Positions 32,291 through 40,956 of a DNA stretch of 64,000 nt are shown piece by piece (positions within the stretch are counted from its first letter, which is position 1; each line of letters opens with the position of its first letter). Source of the DNA: Paraburkholderia nodosa DSM 21604 (GTDB taxonomy: Bacteria > Pseudomonadota > Gammaproteobacteria > Burkholderiales > Burkholderiaceae). The notes below the pieces were generated by a model. It was not told the DNA's origin and did not search any database. It was given only the letters and a program-made list of their open reading frames with translations. Position numbers and translations under genes: made by a program. The stretch lies in NCBI RefSeq assembly GCF_000519185.1, contig NZ_JAFA01000029.1, forward strand, positions 129 through 64,128. The letters run 5' to 3'.

Positions 32291-34921
32291 ATGGTGCAAG
32301 CAACGAACGAAGTGAACAGCTCGGCGGCGATGGAGATCGTCGTCGTCGGCCATGGCATGGTGGGCCACAAATTTCTCGAGTGCATCCTTGCGGACGGCGC
32401 GCCCAATGCGCGCGTGACCGTGCTCTGCGAGGAGCCGCGTCCCGCCTACGACCGCGTGCACCTCTCCGAATTCTTCGCGGGCAAGTCGGCGGACGATCTC
32501 TCGCTCGTGGCGCCTGGCTTCTTCGATCGCGAGAACGTGCGTCTCGTGCTGGACGCCAGGGCGGTGTCGATCGATCGCGAAGCGCGCACCATCGAGGTGT
32601 CCAACGGCCAGACGCTTTCGTATGACAAGCTCGTGCTGGCCACCGGCTCCTCGGCGTTCGTGCCGCCCATCGCGGGCAACGATCGCGCCGATTGCTTCGT
32701 CTACCGAACCATTGCCGATCTCGAAGCGATGCAGGCGCGCGGTGCGCACGCGAAGTCGGGCGTGGTGGTGGGTGGCGGCCTGCTCGGTCTCGAATGCGCG
32801 AAAGCCCTGCGCGACCTGGGCCTCGACACGCACGTGGTGGAATTCGCGCCGCGCCTCATGGCGGTGCAGGTGGACGACGACGGCGGCCGCATGCTGCGCG
32901 GCAAGATCGAAGAGCTCGGCGTGAGCGTGCACACGCAGAAGAGCACGCTGGCGATCGTGGACGGAAAAAAGGTGGACGGCGCAACGGCCGCCAACCGCAT
33001 GCAGTTCGCCGACGGTACGCACCTCGACGCCGACATGATCGTGTTCTCGGCCGGCATTCGCCCGCGCGACGAAATCGCCCGCGCCTGCGGCCTCGAAATC
33101 GGCGCGCGCGGCGGCATCGTGATCGACGACCAGTGCCGCACGAGCGACGCGAACATCTACGCCATCGGCGAATGCGCGCTCTGGCAAGGGCAGATCTTTG
33201 GTCTCGTCGCCCCCGGTTACGACATGGCGCGCATCGCCGCCAGGGCGCTGGCGGGCGAGGCGTCGAGCTTCGCGGGCGCCGACATGAGCACCAAGCTCAA
33301 GCTGATGGGTGTGGACGTGGCGAGCATCGGCGACGCGCACGGCAAGACCCCCGGCAGCCGTTCCTACCGCTACGCCGACGAGCGCCGCCAGGTCTACAGG
33401 AAGATCGTGGTGTCCGATTGCGGCAAGAAGCTGCTCGGCGCGGTGATGGTGGGCGACGCGAGCGAATACGGCACGCTGCTGCAAATGATGCTCAATGGCA
33501 TCGAGCTGCCCGAGTCGCCCGAATTCATGATCCTGCCGCAGGCCGACGGCAAGGCCAAGCCCGCGATCGGCGTGGAAGCGCTGCCCGACGCCGCACAGAT
33601 CTGCTCGTGCAACAACGTTTCGAAGGCCGAAATTTGTGCGGCCGTGCGCGACGGTGCGACGACCATCGCCGCGGTGAAGGGGGCGTGCAACGCCGGCACG
33701 TCGTGCGGCGGCTGCGTGCCGCTCGTCACGCAGGTCATGAAGTCGGAGATGAAGCGCCAGGGGCTCGCCGTCAATAATCACCTTTGCGAGCACTTCCATT
33801 ACTCGCGCCAGGAGCTGTATCACATCGTGCGCGTGGAGGGCGTCAAGACCTTCGGCGAACTGCTCGCGAAGCACGGCAAGGGGCTGGGCTGCGATATCTG
33901 CAAGCCGGCCGTGGGCGGGATTCTGGCGTCCTGCTGGAACGAATTCGTGCTGAAGAAGGAGCACGCGAGCCTGCAGGATTCGAACGACTACTACCTTGCC
34001 AACATCCAGCGCGACGGCACGTATTCGGTGGTGCCGCGCATGCCGGGCGGCGAGGTCACCCCGGAAGGCCTCATCGCCGTGGGGCAGGTGGCGAAGAAGT
34101 ACGGCCTTTACACGAAGATCACGGGTGGCCAGCGCGTGGACCTCTTTGGTGCGCGCGTCGAGCAGCTGCCTTTCGTCTGGGAGGAGCTGATCGCCGCTGG
34201 CTTCGAATCGGGGCACGCATACGGCAAGGCCCTGCGCACCGTGAAATCGTGCGTGGGCTCGACGTGGTGCCGCTACGGCGTGGGCGACTCGGTGGGCTTC
34301 GCGATCGAACTCGAGAACCGCTACAAGGGTCTGCGCGCGCCGCACAAGATCAAGTTCGGTGTCTCGGGCTGCACGCGCGAATGCGCGGAGGCGCAAGGCA
34401 AGGACGTCGGCATCATCGCCACCGAGAAGGGCTGGAACCTCTACGTGTGCGGCAACGGCGGCATGAAGCCTCGCCATGCGGAACTGCTCGCTGCCGATCT
34501 CGATCAGGCCACGCTGGTGCGCTACGTCGATCGTTTCCTCATGTTCTACGTGCGCACGGCCGACCGCCTGCAGCGCACGAGCGTGTGGCGAGACAACCTC
34601 GAAGGCGGCCTCGACTATCTGATCGACGTGGTCGTGCACGACAAGCTGGGCCTCGGCGCCGAACTCGAAGCGGAAATGCAGCTCGTGGTGGACACCTACG
34701 AATGCGAGTGGAAGAAGGCCGTAAGCGATCCCGAAACGCGCCGCCGCTTCCGCCACTTCGTCAATAGTGATGCCGGCGACCAGCACGTCACCTTCATTGA
34801 AGAGCGCGGCCAGATTCGCCCGGCTACGCCCGAGGAGCGCACGCAGGTCCCGCAGGCGGCGCCGCAATTCAAGCGACATGAAGCGCTGTCCGGCATTCCC
34901 GTCGTCGTCGAAACCGTCTGA
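32291..34921 (+). CDS. nirB: Assimilatory nitrite reductase, large subunit
   Basis: An 876-residue NADH-dependent nitrite reductase. N-terminal FAD and NAD domains: VVVGHGMVGHKFLE near residue 17 and VVVGGGLLGLECAKALRDLG near residue 156. A BFD-like [2Fe-2S] site follows around residues 437-475 (CSCNNV and CNAGTSCGGC). The siroheme-[4Fe-4S] site is at about 650-700, KSCVGSTWC and SGCTRECAEAQ. It reduces nitrite to ammonium in six electrons in the cytosol. ATG at 32291 has AGGGG upstream. It is followed by nirD after 29 bases. Leader at 32131-32276. Confidence 0.95.
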   Translation: MVQATNEVNSSAAMEIVVVGHGMVGHKFLECILADGAPNARVTVLCEEPRPAYDRVHLSEFFAGKSADDLSLVAPGFFDRENVRLVLDARAVSIDREARTIEVSNGQTLSYDKLVLATGSSAFVPPIAGNDRADCFVYRTIADLEAMQARGAHAKSGVVVGGGLLGLECAKALRDLGLDTHVVEFAPRLMAVQVDDDGGRMLRGKIEELGVSVHTQKSTLAIVDGKKVDGATAANRMQFADGTHLDADMIVFSAGIRPRDEIARACGLEIGARGGIVIDDQCRTSDANIYAIGECALWQGQIFGLVAPGYDMARIAARALAGEASSFAGADMSTKLKLMGVDVASIGDAHGKTPGSRSYRYADERRQVYRKIVVSDCGKKLLGAVMVGDASEYGTLLQMMLNGIELPESPEFMILPQADGKAKPAIGVEALPDAAQICSCNNVSKAEICAAVRDGATTIAAVKGACNAGTSCGGCVPLVTQVMKSEMKRQGLAVNNHLCEHFHYSRQELYHIVRVEGVKTFGELLAKHGKGLGCDICKPAVGGILASCWNEFVLKKEHASLQDSNDYYLANIQRDGTYSVVPRMPGGEVTPEGLIAVGQVAKKYGLYTKITGGQRVDLFGARVEQLPFVWEELIAAGFESGHAYGKALRTVKSCVGSTWCRYGVGDSVGFAIELENRYKGLRAPHKIKFGVSGCTRECAEAQGKDVGIIATEKGWNLYVCGNGGMKPRHAELLAADLDQATLVRYVDRFLMFYVRTADRLQRTSVWRDNLEGGLDYLIDVVVHDKLGLGAELEAEMQLVVDTYECEWKKAVSDPETRRRFRHFVNSDAGDQHVTFIEERGQIRPATPEERTQVPQAAPQFKRHEALSGIPVVVETV

Positions 34922-34950
34922 TTCCCTTTCATCGAACCGAGGAGTACGTA

Positions 34951-35298
34951 ATGAGCAACGAACATAGTCAAGGCAACTGGGTTCCCGTCTGCACGCTCAA
35001 CGACATCGTGCCGAACACCGGCGTGTGCGCGCTCGTGAAGGGCGAACAGGTCGCCGTGTTCCATGTCGACGACGGCGACGCGCGGGTGTATGCCATCGGC
35101 AACTACGATCCGAACTCGCACGCAGCGGTGCTCTCGCGCGGGCTCGTGGGCAGCTTCGGCGAGCGCGTCGTGGTGGCCTCGCCCATCTACAAGCATCACT
35201 TCGATCTGTCCACCGGCGAGTGCATCGAAGCGCCGCAGCATTCGGTCAACGCGTTCCCCGCACGCGTGGAAAACGGTCAGGTGTGGATTGCCGCCTGA
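34951..35298 (+). CDS. nirD: Assimilatory nitrite reductase, small subunit
   Basis: A 115-residue Rieske-fold protein (MSNEHSQGNWVPVCTLNDIV, NTGVCALVKGEQVAVFHVDD; SPIYKHHFDLSTGECIEAP). Like enterobacterial NirD it keeps the Rieske fold but lacks the CxH...CxxH iron-sulfur ligands. It accompanies NirB, 29 bases upstream, and is needed for full nitrite reductase activity. Confidence 0.93.
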   Translation: MSNEHSQGNWVPVCTLNDIVPNTGVCALVKGEQVAVFHVDDGDARVYAIGNYDPNSHAAVLSRGLVGSFGERVVVASPIYKHHFDLSTGECIEAPQHSVNAFPARVENGQVWIAA

Positions 35299-35394
35299 CA
35301 TGCCGACTGAAGTGACAAAGGTAGTGACAAACGCGCGGCGCGCAGGATGCGCCGTGCGCCCCGAATCTGTTTCTAGCTGATATCGATCGACCGC

Positions 35395-38300
35395 ATGAGC
35401 AGCGAGAGCGTAAAGAGCGTTTGCCCGTACTGCGGCGTAGGCTGCGGGATGATCCTGCACGTCGAGGACGGCCAGGTCGCGAAGATCTCCGGCGACGCCG
35501 AGCATTCGACCAACTTCGGCCGCCTCTGCACGAAGGGTTCGTCGGCGCACGTGGCGCTGCGCAAGTCGGGGCGCCTCGAGCGCGCCTTCGTACGCCACGC
35601 GCGCGACGAGGACCCGGTGCCGCTGCCGCACGCGCAGGCGATCGCCGATACGGCGCGCCGCCTGCGCTCGACGCTCGACGCGCACGGCCCCGACGCGCTC
35701 TCGTTCTATGTTTCCGGGCAGATGTCGATCGAGGCGCAGTACCTCGTGAACAAGCTCGCCAAGGGCTTCGTGCGCACCAACAACATCGAGTCGAACTCGC
35801 GCCTGTGCATGGCGAGCGCGGGCAGCGGCTACAAGCTCTCGCTCGGCGCGGACGGGCCGCCGGGTTCGTATCAGGACTTCGACCGCGCAGACCTCTTCTT
35901 CGTGATCGGTGCAAACATGGCGGACTGCCATCCGATCCTGTTCCTGCGCATGATGGACCGCGTGAAGGCGGGCGCGAAACTCATCGTCGTGGACCCGCGC
36001 CGCACGGCGACCGCCGAGAAGGCGTCGCTGTTCCTGCCAATCGCGCCGGGCACCGATCTCGCGCTGCTCAATGGCCTGCTGCACCTGTTGCACAAGAACG
36101 GCCACACCGATGCGGACTTCATTGCACAGCACACCGAAGGATGGGACGCGATGCCCGCGTTCCTCGACGACTACACGCCGGAAAAGGTCGCCGAAATCAC
36201 GGGTCTGTCCGTCGACGACATTCGCCGCGCCGCGCAGATGATAGGCGAAGCGCCCGAGTGGATGAGCTGCTGGACCATGGGCCTGAACCAGAGCACGCAT
36301 GGCACGTGGAGCACGAACGCGATCTGCAACCTGCATCTCGCGACGGGCAAGATTTGCCGTCCCGGCAGCGGACCGTTCTCGCTCACGGGGCAGCCCAACG
36401 CAATGGGCGGGCGCGAGATGGGCTACATGGGGCCCGGCTTGCCCGGTCAGCGCACGGTGCTCGCGGAAGACGACCGCGCGTTCGTGGAAGCGGCTTGGGG
36501 TGTCGCGCCCGGCACGCTGCCCGTGAAAGTGGGCGGCGGCACCATCGACATGTTCTCGCGCATGGCGGCGGGCGAGATCAAGGCGTGCTGGATCATCTGC
36601 ACGAACCCGGTGGCGAGCGTCGCGAACCGGCAAACGGTGGTGGCGGGCCTGAAGGCCGCCGAACTGGTGATCGCCCAGGACGCCTTTCTGGACACCGAAA
36701 CGAATCAGTACGCCGACGTGCTGCTGCCCGGCGCGCTCTGGGCCGAGGCCGAGGGCGTGATGATCAACTCCGAGCGCAACATGACGCTCATGCAGCAGGC
36801 CGTCGAGCCGCCGGGCGAGGCGCTGCCCGACTGGCAGATCATCGCGCGCGTGGCCTGCGAGATGGGTTTTACCGAGGCGTTCAGCTACGCGAGCGCCGCC
36901 GAGGTGTTCGACGAGATCACGCGCTTCGCGAACCCGAAGACGGGCTACGACCTGCGCGGCGCGAGCCACGCGAAGCTGCGCGAAACGCCGCTGCAATGGC
37001 CCATCGCACCGGATGCCGCGAGCGACCGCAACCCGCTGCGCTATGTGAACGACGGCGTGAGCCAGACGTTCAAGGAAAGCGCCGACGGCACGCGCCCCCG
37101 CATCGCTTTCGCCACGCCGCACGGCAAGGGCGTGTTCTTCGCGCGTCCCCATGTTGCCCCTGCCGAGTTGCCCGATGGCACGTTTCCGGTCGTGTTCAAC
37201 ACAGGTCGCCTGCAGCACCAGTGGCACACCATGACGAAGACCGGCAAGGTGCCGATGCTCAACAAGCTCAACCCGGGCCCCTTCGTCGAGATTCATCCCG
37301 AGGATGCCGCCGCGCTCGGCATTGCCGCGAAGGATCGCGTGGAAGTGCGCTCGCGCCGCGGCCGCGTGGTGCTGCCCGCCGTGGTGACCGAGCGGGTGCG
37401 GCCCGGCAACTGCTTCGCGCCCATGCACTGGAACGACGTGTATGGCGAGGAGCTTTGCGTAAACGCGGTCACGAGCGATGCGGTCGACCCGATTTCCCAG
37501 CAGCCCGAATTGAAATTCTGCGCGGTCGCGCTCACGCGCGTCGGCCCGCAAGCCGCGCCGCGCGAGACCGCGCGCGTACCGGACGCCGCCGATGCCGCCG
37601 ATGCCGCCGATACGCCGGCCACGCTCGACGCCAGCGCGCCGCAAGCCGTCAACCCGTCTCAGGAACTCGACATGTCCCGTATCGATGCCTTTTCGACGCT
37701 ACTCGGTCTCGACGACGTCGCCGCGCCACAACTGGGCGACGCGCAACGCCAGTATCTCGCGGGCTTTGTCGGCGGCCTGCGCTCGTTGCGGGCGGCCGAG
37801 CCCGTTGGCGTGCCGATGCTGCCCGTGCACGCGCCGTTTCCCGCCGACACGCGCGTATGGCTGGACGGCCTGCTGGCGGGCCTGTTCAGCCGCGGCGAGC
37901 CCGTCGTGCGTACGCCTGCGCTCGCCGTGCCGGGCGCGCCCGAAGAAAAGCCGCATGGCGTGCGCATCGCCCACACGCGCCCCAAGGTCGTGCTGCTGTG
38001 GGCCTCGCAAACAGGCAACGTCGAATCGCTGGTCGAGCAATACGCAACGCAACTGATGGAGTCGGGCTTCGAGATTCGCACGGCCTGCATGGCGGACTAC
38101 CCGCTTGCGAGCCTCGCCAAGGCGCAATACGTCCTATTGATGACGAGCACGTTCGGCGACGGCGACGCGCCGGACAACGGCGAAGCCTTCTGGAACGCGC
38201 TCGCGGCAGACAACGCGCCGCGCCTTGCCTCGCTGCGCTTCGCCGTGCTCGCCTTCGGCGACCGCAACTACGACGCGTTCTGCGGCCATGGGCGCAAGCT

Positions 38301-39600
38301 CGACGCGCGCCTCGAAGCGCTGGGCGCCACGCGCCTCATGGAGCGCGTGGATTGCGACAGCGAATACCAGAGCGCCGCCGACGCATGGCTCGAGCGCATT
38401 GTCGTGCGCATCAAGCAGGAGGACGCGGCGCTGCACGCGGTGCCCGCCGACGGTTCGATTCCCGAGGTGCTACCCGGCTGCGCGGCGACGAAGGCACGTC
38501 CAGCCGCCTCGAAGCTGCTCAAGAACGTGCGTTTGAACATGAAGGGCGCGACGAAGGACACGCGCTACTTCTCGCTGGCAACGGGCGAGGCGGGCCTCGA
38601 CTATGAGGCGGGCGATGCGCTCGGCGTGTGGCCCACCAACTGTCCCGCGCTCGTCGACGAGTTGCTGGACCTCACGCGCCTCGCCGCCGATACGCCGGTC
38701 GCCGTGAGTGGCCACGGCGAGATGCGCCTTGGCGAGGCGCTTGGCAAGCACTACGAGATCGCGCGCCCGAACCCCGATGCGCTTGCGTTCATTGCGTCCC
38801 GCACGCGCTCACGGGGTCTCGCCGAGATGCTCGACGAAACACGCAAGGGCGATCTGCGCAACTGGCTCTGGGGCCAGCAGTTCGCCGACGTGCTCCACGA
38901 ATATCCCGTCGACATGAGCGCGCCGGAACTGCTCGGTATGCTCAAGCGCCTGCAGCCGCGGCTCTATTCGATTTCGTCGAGCCCGAAGGCCCATGCGGGC
39001 GAAGTGCATCTGACCGTTTCGGCCGTGCGCTACAGCAACGGCCGCCGCGAGCGCAAGGGCGTGGCCTCGACCTTCCTCGCCGACCGTGCGCAGGAGGGCA
39101 GCGTCCCGGTGTTCGTGCAGAAGAGCACGCATTTCCGGCCGCCGCGCAACGGCGACGCGCCGATGATCATGGTCGGTCCCGGCACGGGCGTCGCTCCGTT
39201 CCGCGCCTTCCTGCACGAGAGGCAGGCGCGCGGCGACACGGGCCGCAACTGGCTTTTCTTCGGCGAGCAGCACGCGGCCACCGACTTCTACTACCGCGAC
39301 GAACTGGAGCAAATGCGCAAGGACGGCCACCTCGACCGGCTCGACCTCGCGTTTTCGCGCGACCAGAGCGATAAGGTCTATGTGCAGGACCGCATGAGGG
39401 AGCAGGGGGCGCAGCTATGGGCGTGGCTGCAGGAAGGGGCGCACCTCTACGTGTGCGGCGATGCGAGCCGCATGGCGAAGGACGTGGATGCGGCGCTCAG
39501 GGAGGTGGTGGCGGGCCATGGCGGCATGAGCGCCGAGGCCGCGCACGACTACGTCAGTGCGCTCGGACGGGACAAGCGCTACCTGCGCGACGTCTATTGA
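35395..39600 (+). CDS. nasA: Assimilatory nitrate reductase fused to a CysJ-type flavoprotein
   Basis: A 1401-residue fusion. Residues 1-735 are a molybdopterin nitrate reductase: CPYCGVGCGM at 10-19 with LCTKGSSAH as [4Fe-4S] ligands, LYVNKLAKGFV-type and NQSTHGTWSTNAICNLHLAT Mo-bis-MGD regions. A linker with a triple Asp-Ala-Ala repeat (37582-37608) leads to a full CysJ-like half: flavodoxin domain (VLLWASQTGNVESLVEQYAT, near 868), then FAD/NADPH domain (RLYSISSSPKA near 1190; GPGTGVAPFRAFL near 1261). It would take electrons from NADPH directly to nitrate. This fusion is seen in Burkholderia relatives. Confidence 0.93.
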   Translation: MSSESVKSVCPYCGVGCGMILHVEDGQVAKISGDAEHSTNFGRLCTKGSSAHVALRKSGRLERAFVRHARDEDPVPLPHAQAIADTARRLRSTLDAHGPDALSFYVSGQMSIEAQYLVNKLAKGFVRTNNIESNSRLCMASAGSGYKLSLGADGPPGSYQDFDRADLFFVIGANMADCHPILFLRMMDRVKAGAKLIVVDPRRTATAEKASLFLPIAPGTDLALLNGLLHLLHKNGHTDADFIAQHTEGWDAMPAFLDDYTPEKVAEITGLSVDDIRRAAQMIGEAPEWMSCWTMGLNQSTHGTWSTNAICNLHLATGKICRPGSGPFSLTGQPNAMGGREMGYMGPGLPGQRTVLAEDDRAFVEAAWGVAPGTLPVKVGGGTIDMFSRMAAGEIKACWIICTNPVASVANRQTVVAGLKAAELVIAQDAFLDTETNQYADVLLPGALWAEAEGVMINSERNMTLMQQAVEPPGEALPDWQIIARVACEMGFTEAFSYASAAEVFDEITRFANPKTGYDLRGASHAKLRETPLQWPIAPDAASDRNPLRYVNDGVSQTFKESADGTRPRIAFATPHGKGVFFARPHVAPAELPDGTFPVVFNTGRLQHQWHTMTKTGKVPMLNKLNPGPFVEIHPEDAAALGIAAKDRVEVRSRRGRVVLPAVVTERVRPGNCFAPMHWNDVYGEELCVNAVTSDAVDPISQQPELKFCAVALTRVGPQAAPRETARVPDAADAADAADTPATLDASAPQAVNPSQELDMSRIDAFSTLLGLDDVAAPQLGDAQRQYLAGFVGGLRSLRAAEPVGVPMLPVHAPFPADTRVWLDGLLAGLFSRGEPVVRTPALAVPGAPEEKPHGVRIAHTRPKVVLLWASQTGNVESLVEQYATQLMESGFEIRTACMADYPLASLAKAQYVLLMTSTFGDGDAPDNGEAFWNALAADNAPRLASLRFAVLAFGDRNYDAFCGHGRKLDARLEALGATRLMERVDCDSEYQSAADAWLERIVVRIKQEDAALHAVPADGSIPEVLPGCAATKARPAASKLLKNVRLNMKGATKDTRYFSLATGEAGLDYEAGDALGVWPTNCPALVDELLDLTRLAADTPVAVSGHGEMRLGEALGKHYEIARPNPDALAFIASRTRSRGLAEMLDETRKGDLRNWLWGQQFADVLHEYPVDMSAPELLGMLKRLQPRLYSISSSPKAHAGEVHLTVSAVRYSNGRRERKGVASTFLADRAQEGSVPVFVQKSTHFRPPRNGDAPMIMVGPGTGVAPFRAFLHERQARGDTGRNWLFFGEQHAATDFYYRDELEQMRKDGHLDRLDLAFSRDQSDKVYVQDRMREQGAQLWAWLQEGAHLYVCGDASRMAKDVDAALREVVAGHGGMSAEAAHDYVSALGRDKRYLRDVY
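37582..37608 (+). repeat. Three tandem 9-bp units in the nasA linker
   Basis: GAYGCCGCC is repeated three times, coding Asp-Ala-Ala three times between the molybdenum and flavin halves of the fusion. It is a likely slippage-prone length polymorphism in a flexible linker. Confidence 0.7.
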
Positions 39601-39853
39601 AGGGGCGCGGCGCGGCTTCGGTGCGGCTCTGCGAGGAACGGCCGCCTGCGCGCCACGTTTGCAGCGCGCGAAAGCGGCGCGTACGCGCCTGGTCCGTGCG
39701 CGCGACGCTTTCATCTTCTTTGCCGAGCCCGGCATACAGGCCGCCCCGGGCGCCTTTGGCCACGACGGGTTCCGGCAGCAGGATGGCGATGAGAAACGTC
39801 AGGCACGAGCCTGCGCACACCGCCACCACGCTCATCGAGATCGACTCGAACAT
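39554..39853 (-). CDS. Possible small membrane protein
   Basis: A frame of 99 residues with one hydrophobic segment, MFESISMSVVAVCAGSCLTF, then LIAILLPEPVVAKGARGGLY. GGGGG lies about 9 bases before the ATG at 39853. The last 47 bases overlap the convergent nasA end, and the C-terminal third has an arginine-rich composition more like antisense noise. I would keep it as a candidate single-helix membrane protein, divergent from the CynR-like gene. Confidence 0.35.
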   Translation of the reverse strand: MFESISMSVVAVCAGSCLTFLIAILLPEPVVAKGARGGLYAGLGKEDESVARTDQARTRRFRALQTWRAGGRSSQSRTEAAPRPFNRRRAGSACPVRAH

Positions 39854-40034
39854 CCGTTTGTCCCCCGGTAGAATGGAGTCCGGCGGCCGATGCCGCGCGT
39901 ACTGCGCACCGCATCGCCGCCATCGCAATCCATTTTGCGCAGGGCGCGCGTCCACGTCCAAGACGATATTCGGATCGTCACGATAAGCGCGCCTTATGAA
40001 ATAAACCGGAGACACTCGGGAGGCAGCCATCTTG

Positions 40035-40931
40035 ATGCTTCGCTCGATACGCTACGTGCTCACCGTGGCGGAGTTGAAGAATTTCACGCGCGCGGCCGAA
40101 GTGCTGCACGTCTCGCAGCCGGCGCTCTCACAGCAGATTCGCCAGCTGGAAAACGATCTCGGCGGCGCGCTGTTCGACCGCAGCGGCCGCGCCATCAGCC
40201 TCACCGAATTCGGGCGCGTGTACATCGAACACGCGCGCCAGGCGCTCGCGCATCTCGACGCCGGCAAGCGCGCGCTCAACGAGGTGCGCGATCTCACGCG
40301 CGGCCTGCTGCGGCTCGCCTATACCCCGACCTTCGCGGAATATCTGATCGGCCCGGCGCTGCGCGGCTTTCGCGAAGCGCACCCGGCTATCGCGCTCGAG
40401 GTGAGCGAGCGCCCGCTCGAAGATATCGAAGGCGGACTCGAGCGTGACGAACTCGATCTCGGCATCGGCTTCACGGATGTGCGCTCCGACGAAATCGAAG
40501 TGCGTCCGCTCTTTGCCGAGCACATGGCGCTGCTCGTGGCCACGCGTCATCCGCTGGCGCGCCGCCGCGCGGAGGTGACGGCGGAGCAGCTGGGGGCGAT
40601 GCCGCTTGCGCTATTGAGCCCCGACTTCGTGGTGCGACGCTTCGCCGATGCCTATTTCCGCGCGCACCAGTTGATTCCGCGCGTGATGCTGCAAGCCAAT
40701 TCGGTAGGCACGGTGCTCAAGCTCGTGAAGGACGGCACGCTCGCCACGCTGCTGCCTTCGGCGGTGCTGCGCGAGCATCGCGGGCTCGTCACGCTGCCCG
40801 TCACGCCGGCGTTGCCACAGCGCACCGTCGCGCTGCTCAAGCGGCGGCGGGCATCGAGCACGCTCGCCGCCAACGCGTTTTCGGACGTGCTGCTCGCGTT
40901 GATTTCGCAGGAAGGGCTGGGCGAAGCCTGA
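40035..40931 (+). CDS. cynR: LysR family regulator, CynR-like
   Basis: A 298-residue LysR protein. MLRSIRYVLTVAELKNFTRA and HVSQPALSQQIRQLENDLGG, then LFDRSGRAISLTEFGRVYIE and DLTRGLLRLAYTPTFAEYLI follow the E. coli cyanate regulator CynR closely as I remember it. The family activates cyanase operons in response to cyanate. No cynT, cynS or cynX is in the window, so the target is elsewhere or differs; it may serve nitrogen scavenging with the adjacent nas genes. ATG at 40035 follows GGGAGG at a slightly long distance. Confidence 0.78.
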   Translation: MLRSIRYVLTVAELKNFTRAAEVLHVSQPALSQQIRQLENDLGGALFDRSGRAISLTEFGRVYIEHARQALAHLDAGKRALNEVRDLTRGLLRLAYTPTFAEYLIGPALRGFREAHPAIALEVSERPLEDIEGGLERDELDLGIGFTDVRSDEIEVRPLFAEHMALLVATRHPLARRRAEVTAEQLGAMPLALLSPDFVVRRFADAYFRAHQLIPRVMLQANSVGTVLKLVKDGTLATLLPSAVLREHRGLVTLPVTPALPQRTVALLKRRRASSTLAANAFSDVLLALISQEGLGEA

Positions 40932-40956
40932 GGCGGCCTTTGTTCCTTTCGCTTGC

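Noticed and set aside
37582..37608. Possible CRISPR-like tandem repeat
   Set aside because: Three 9-bp units inside coding sequence without spacers; a linker repeat, not a CRISPR array.
34696..37644. 982-residue open frame antisense to nirB/nirD/nasA
   Set aside because: It runs across three real genes on the other strand, typical of high-GC shadows.
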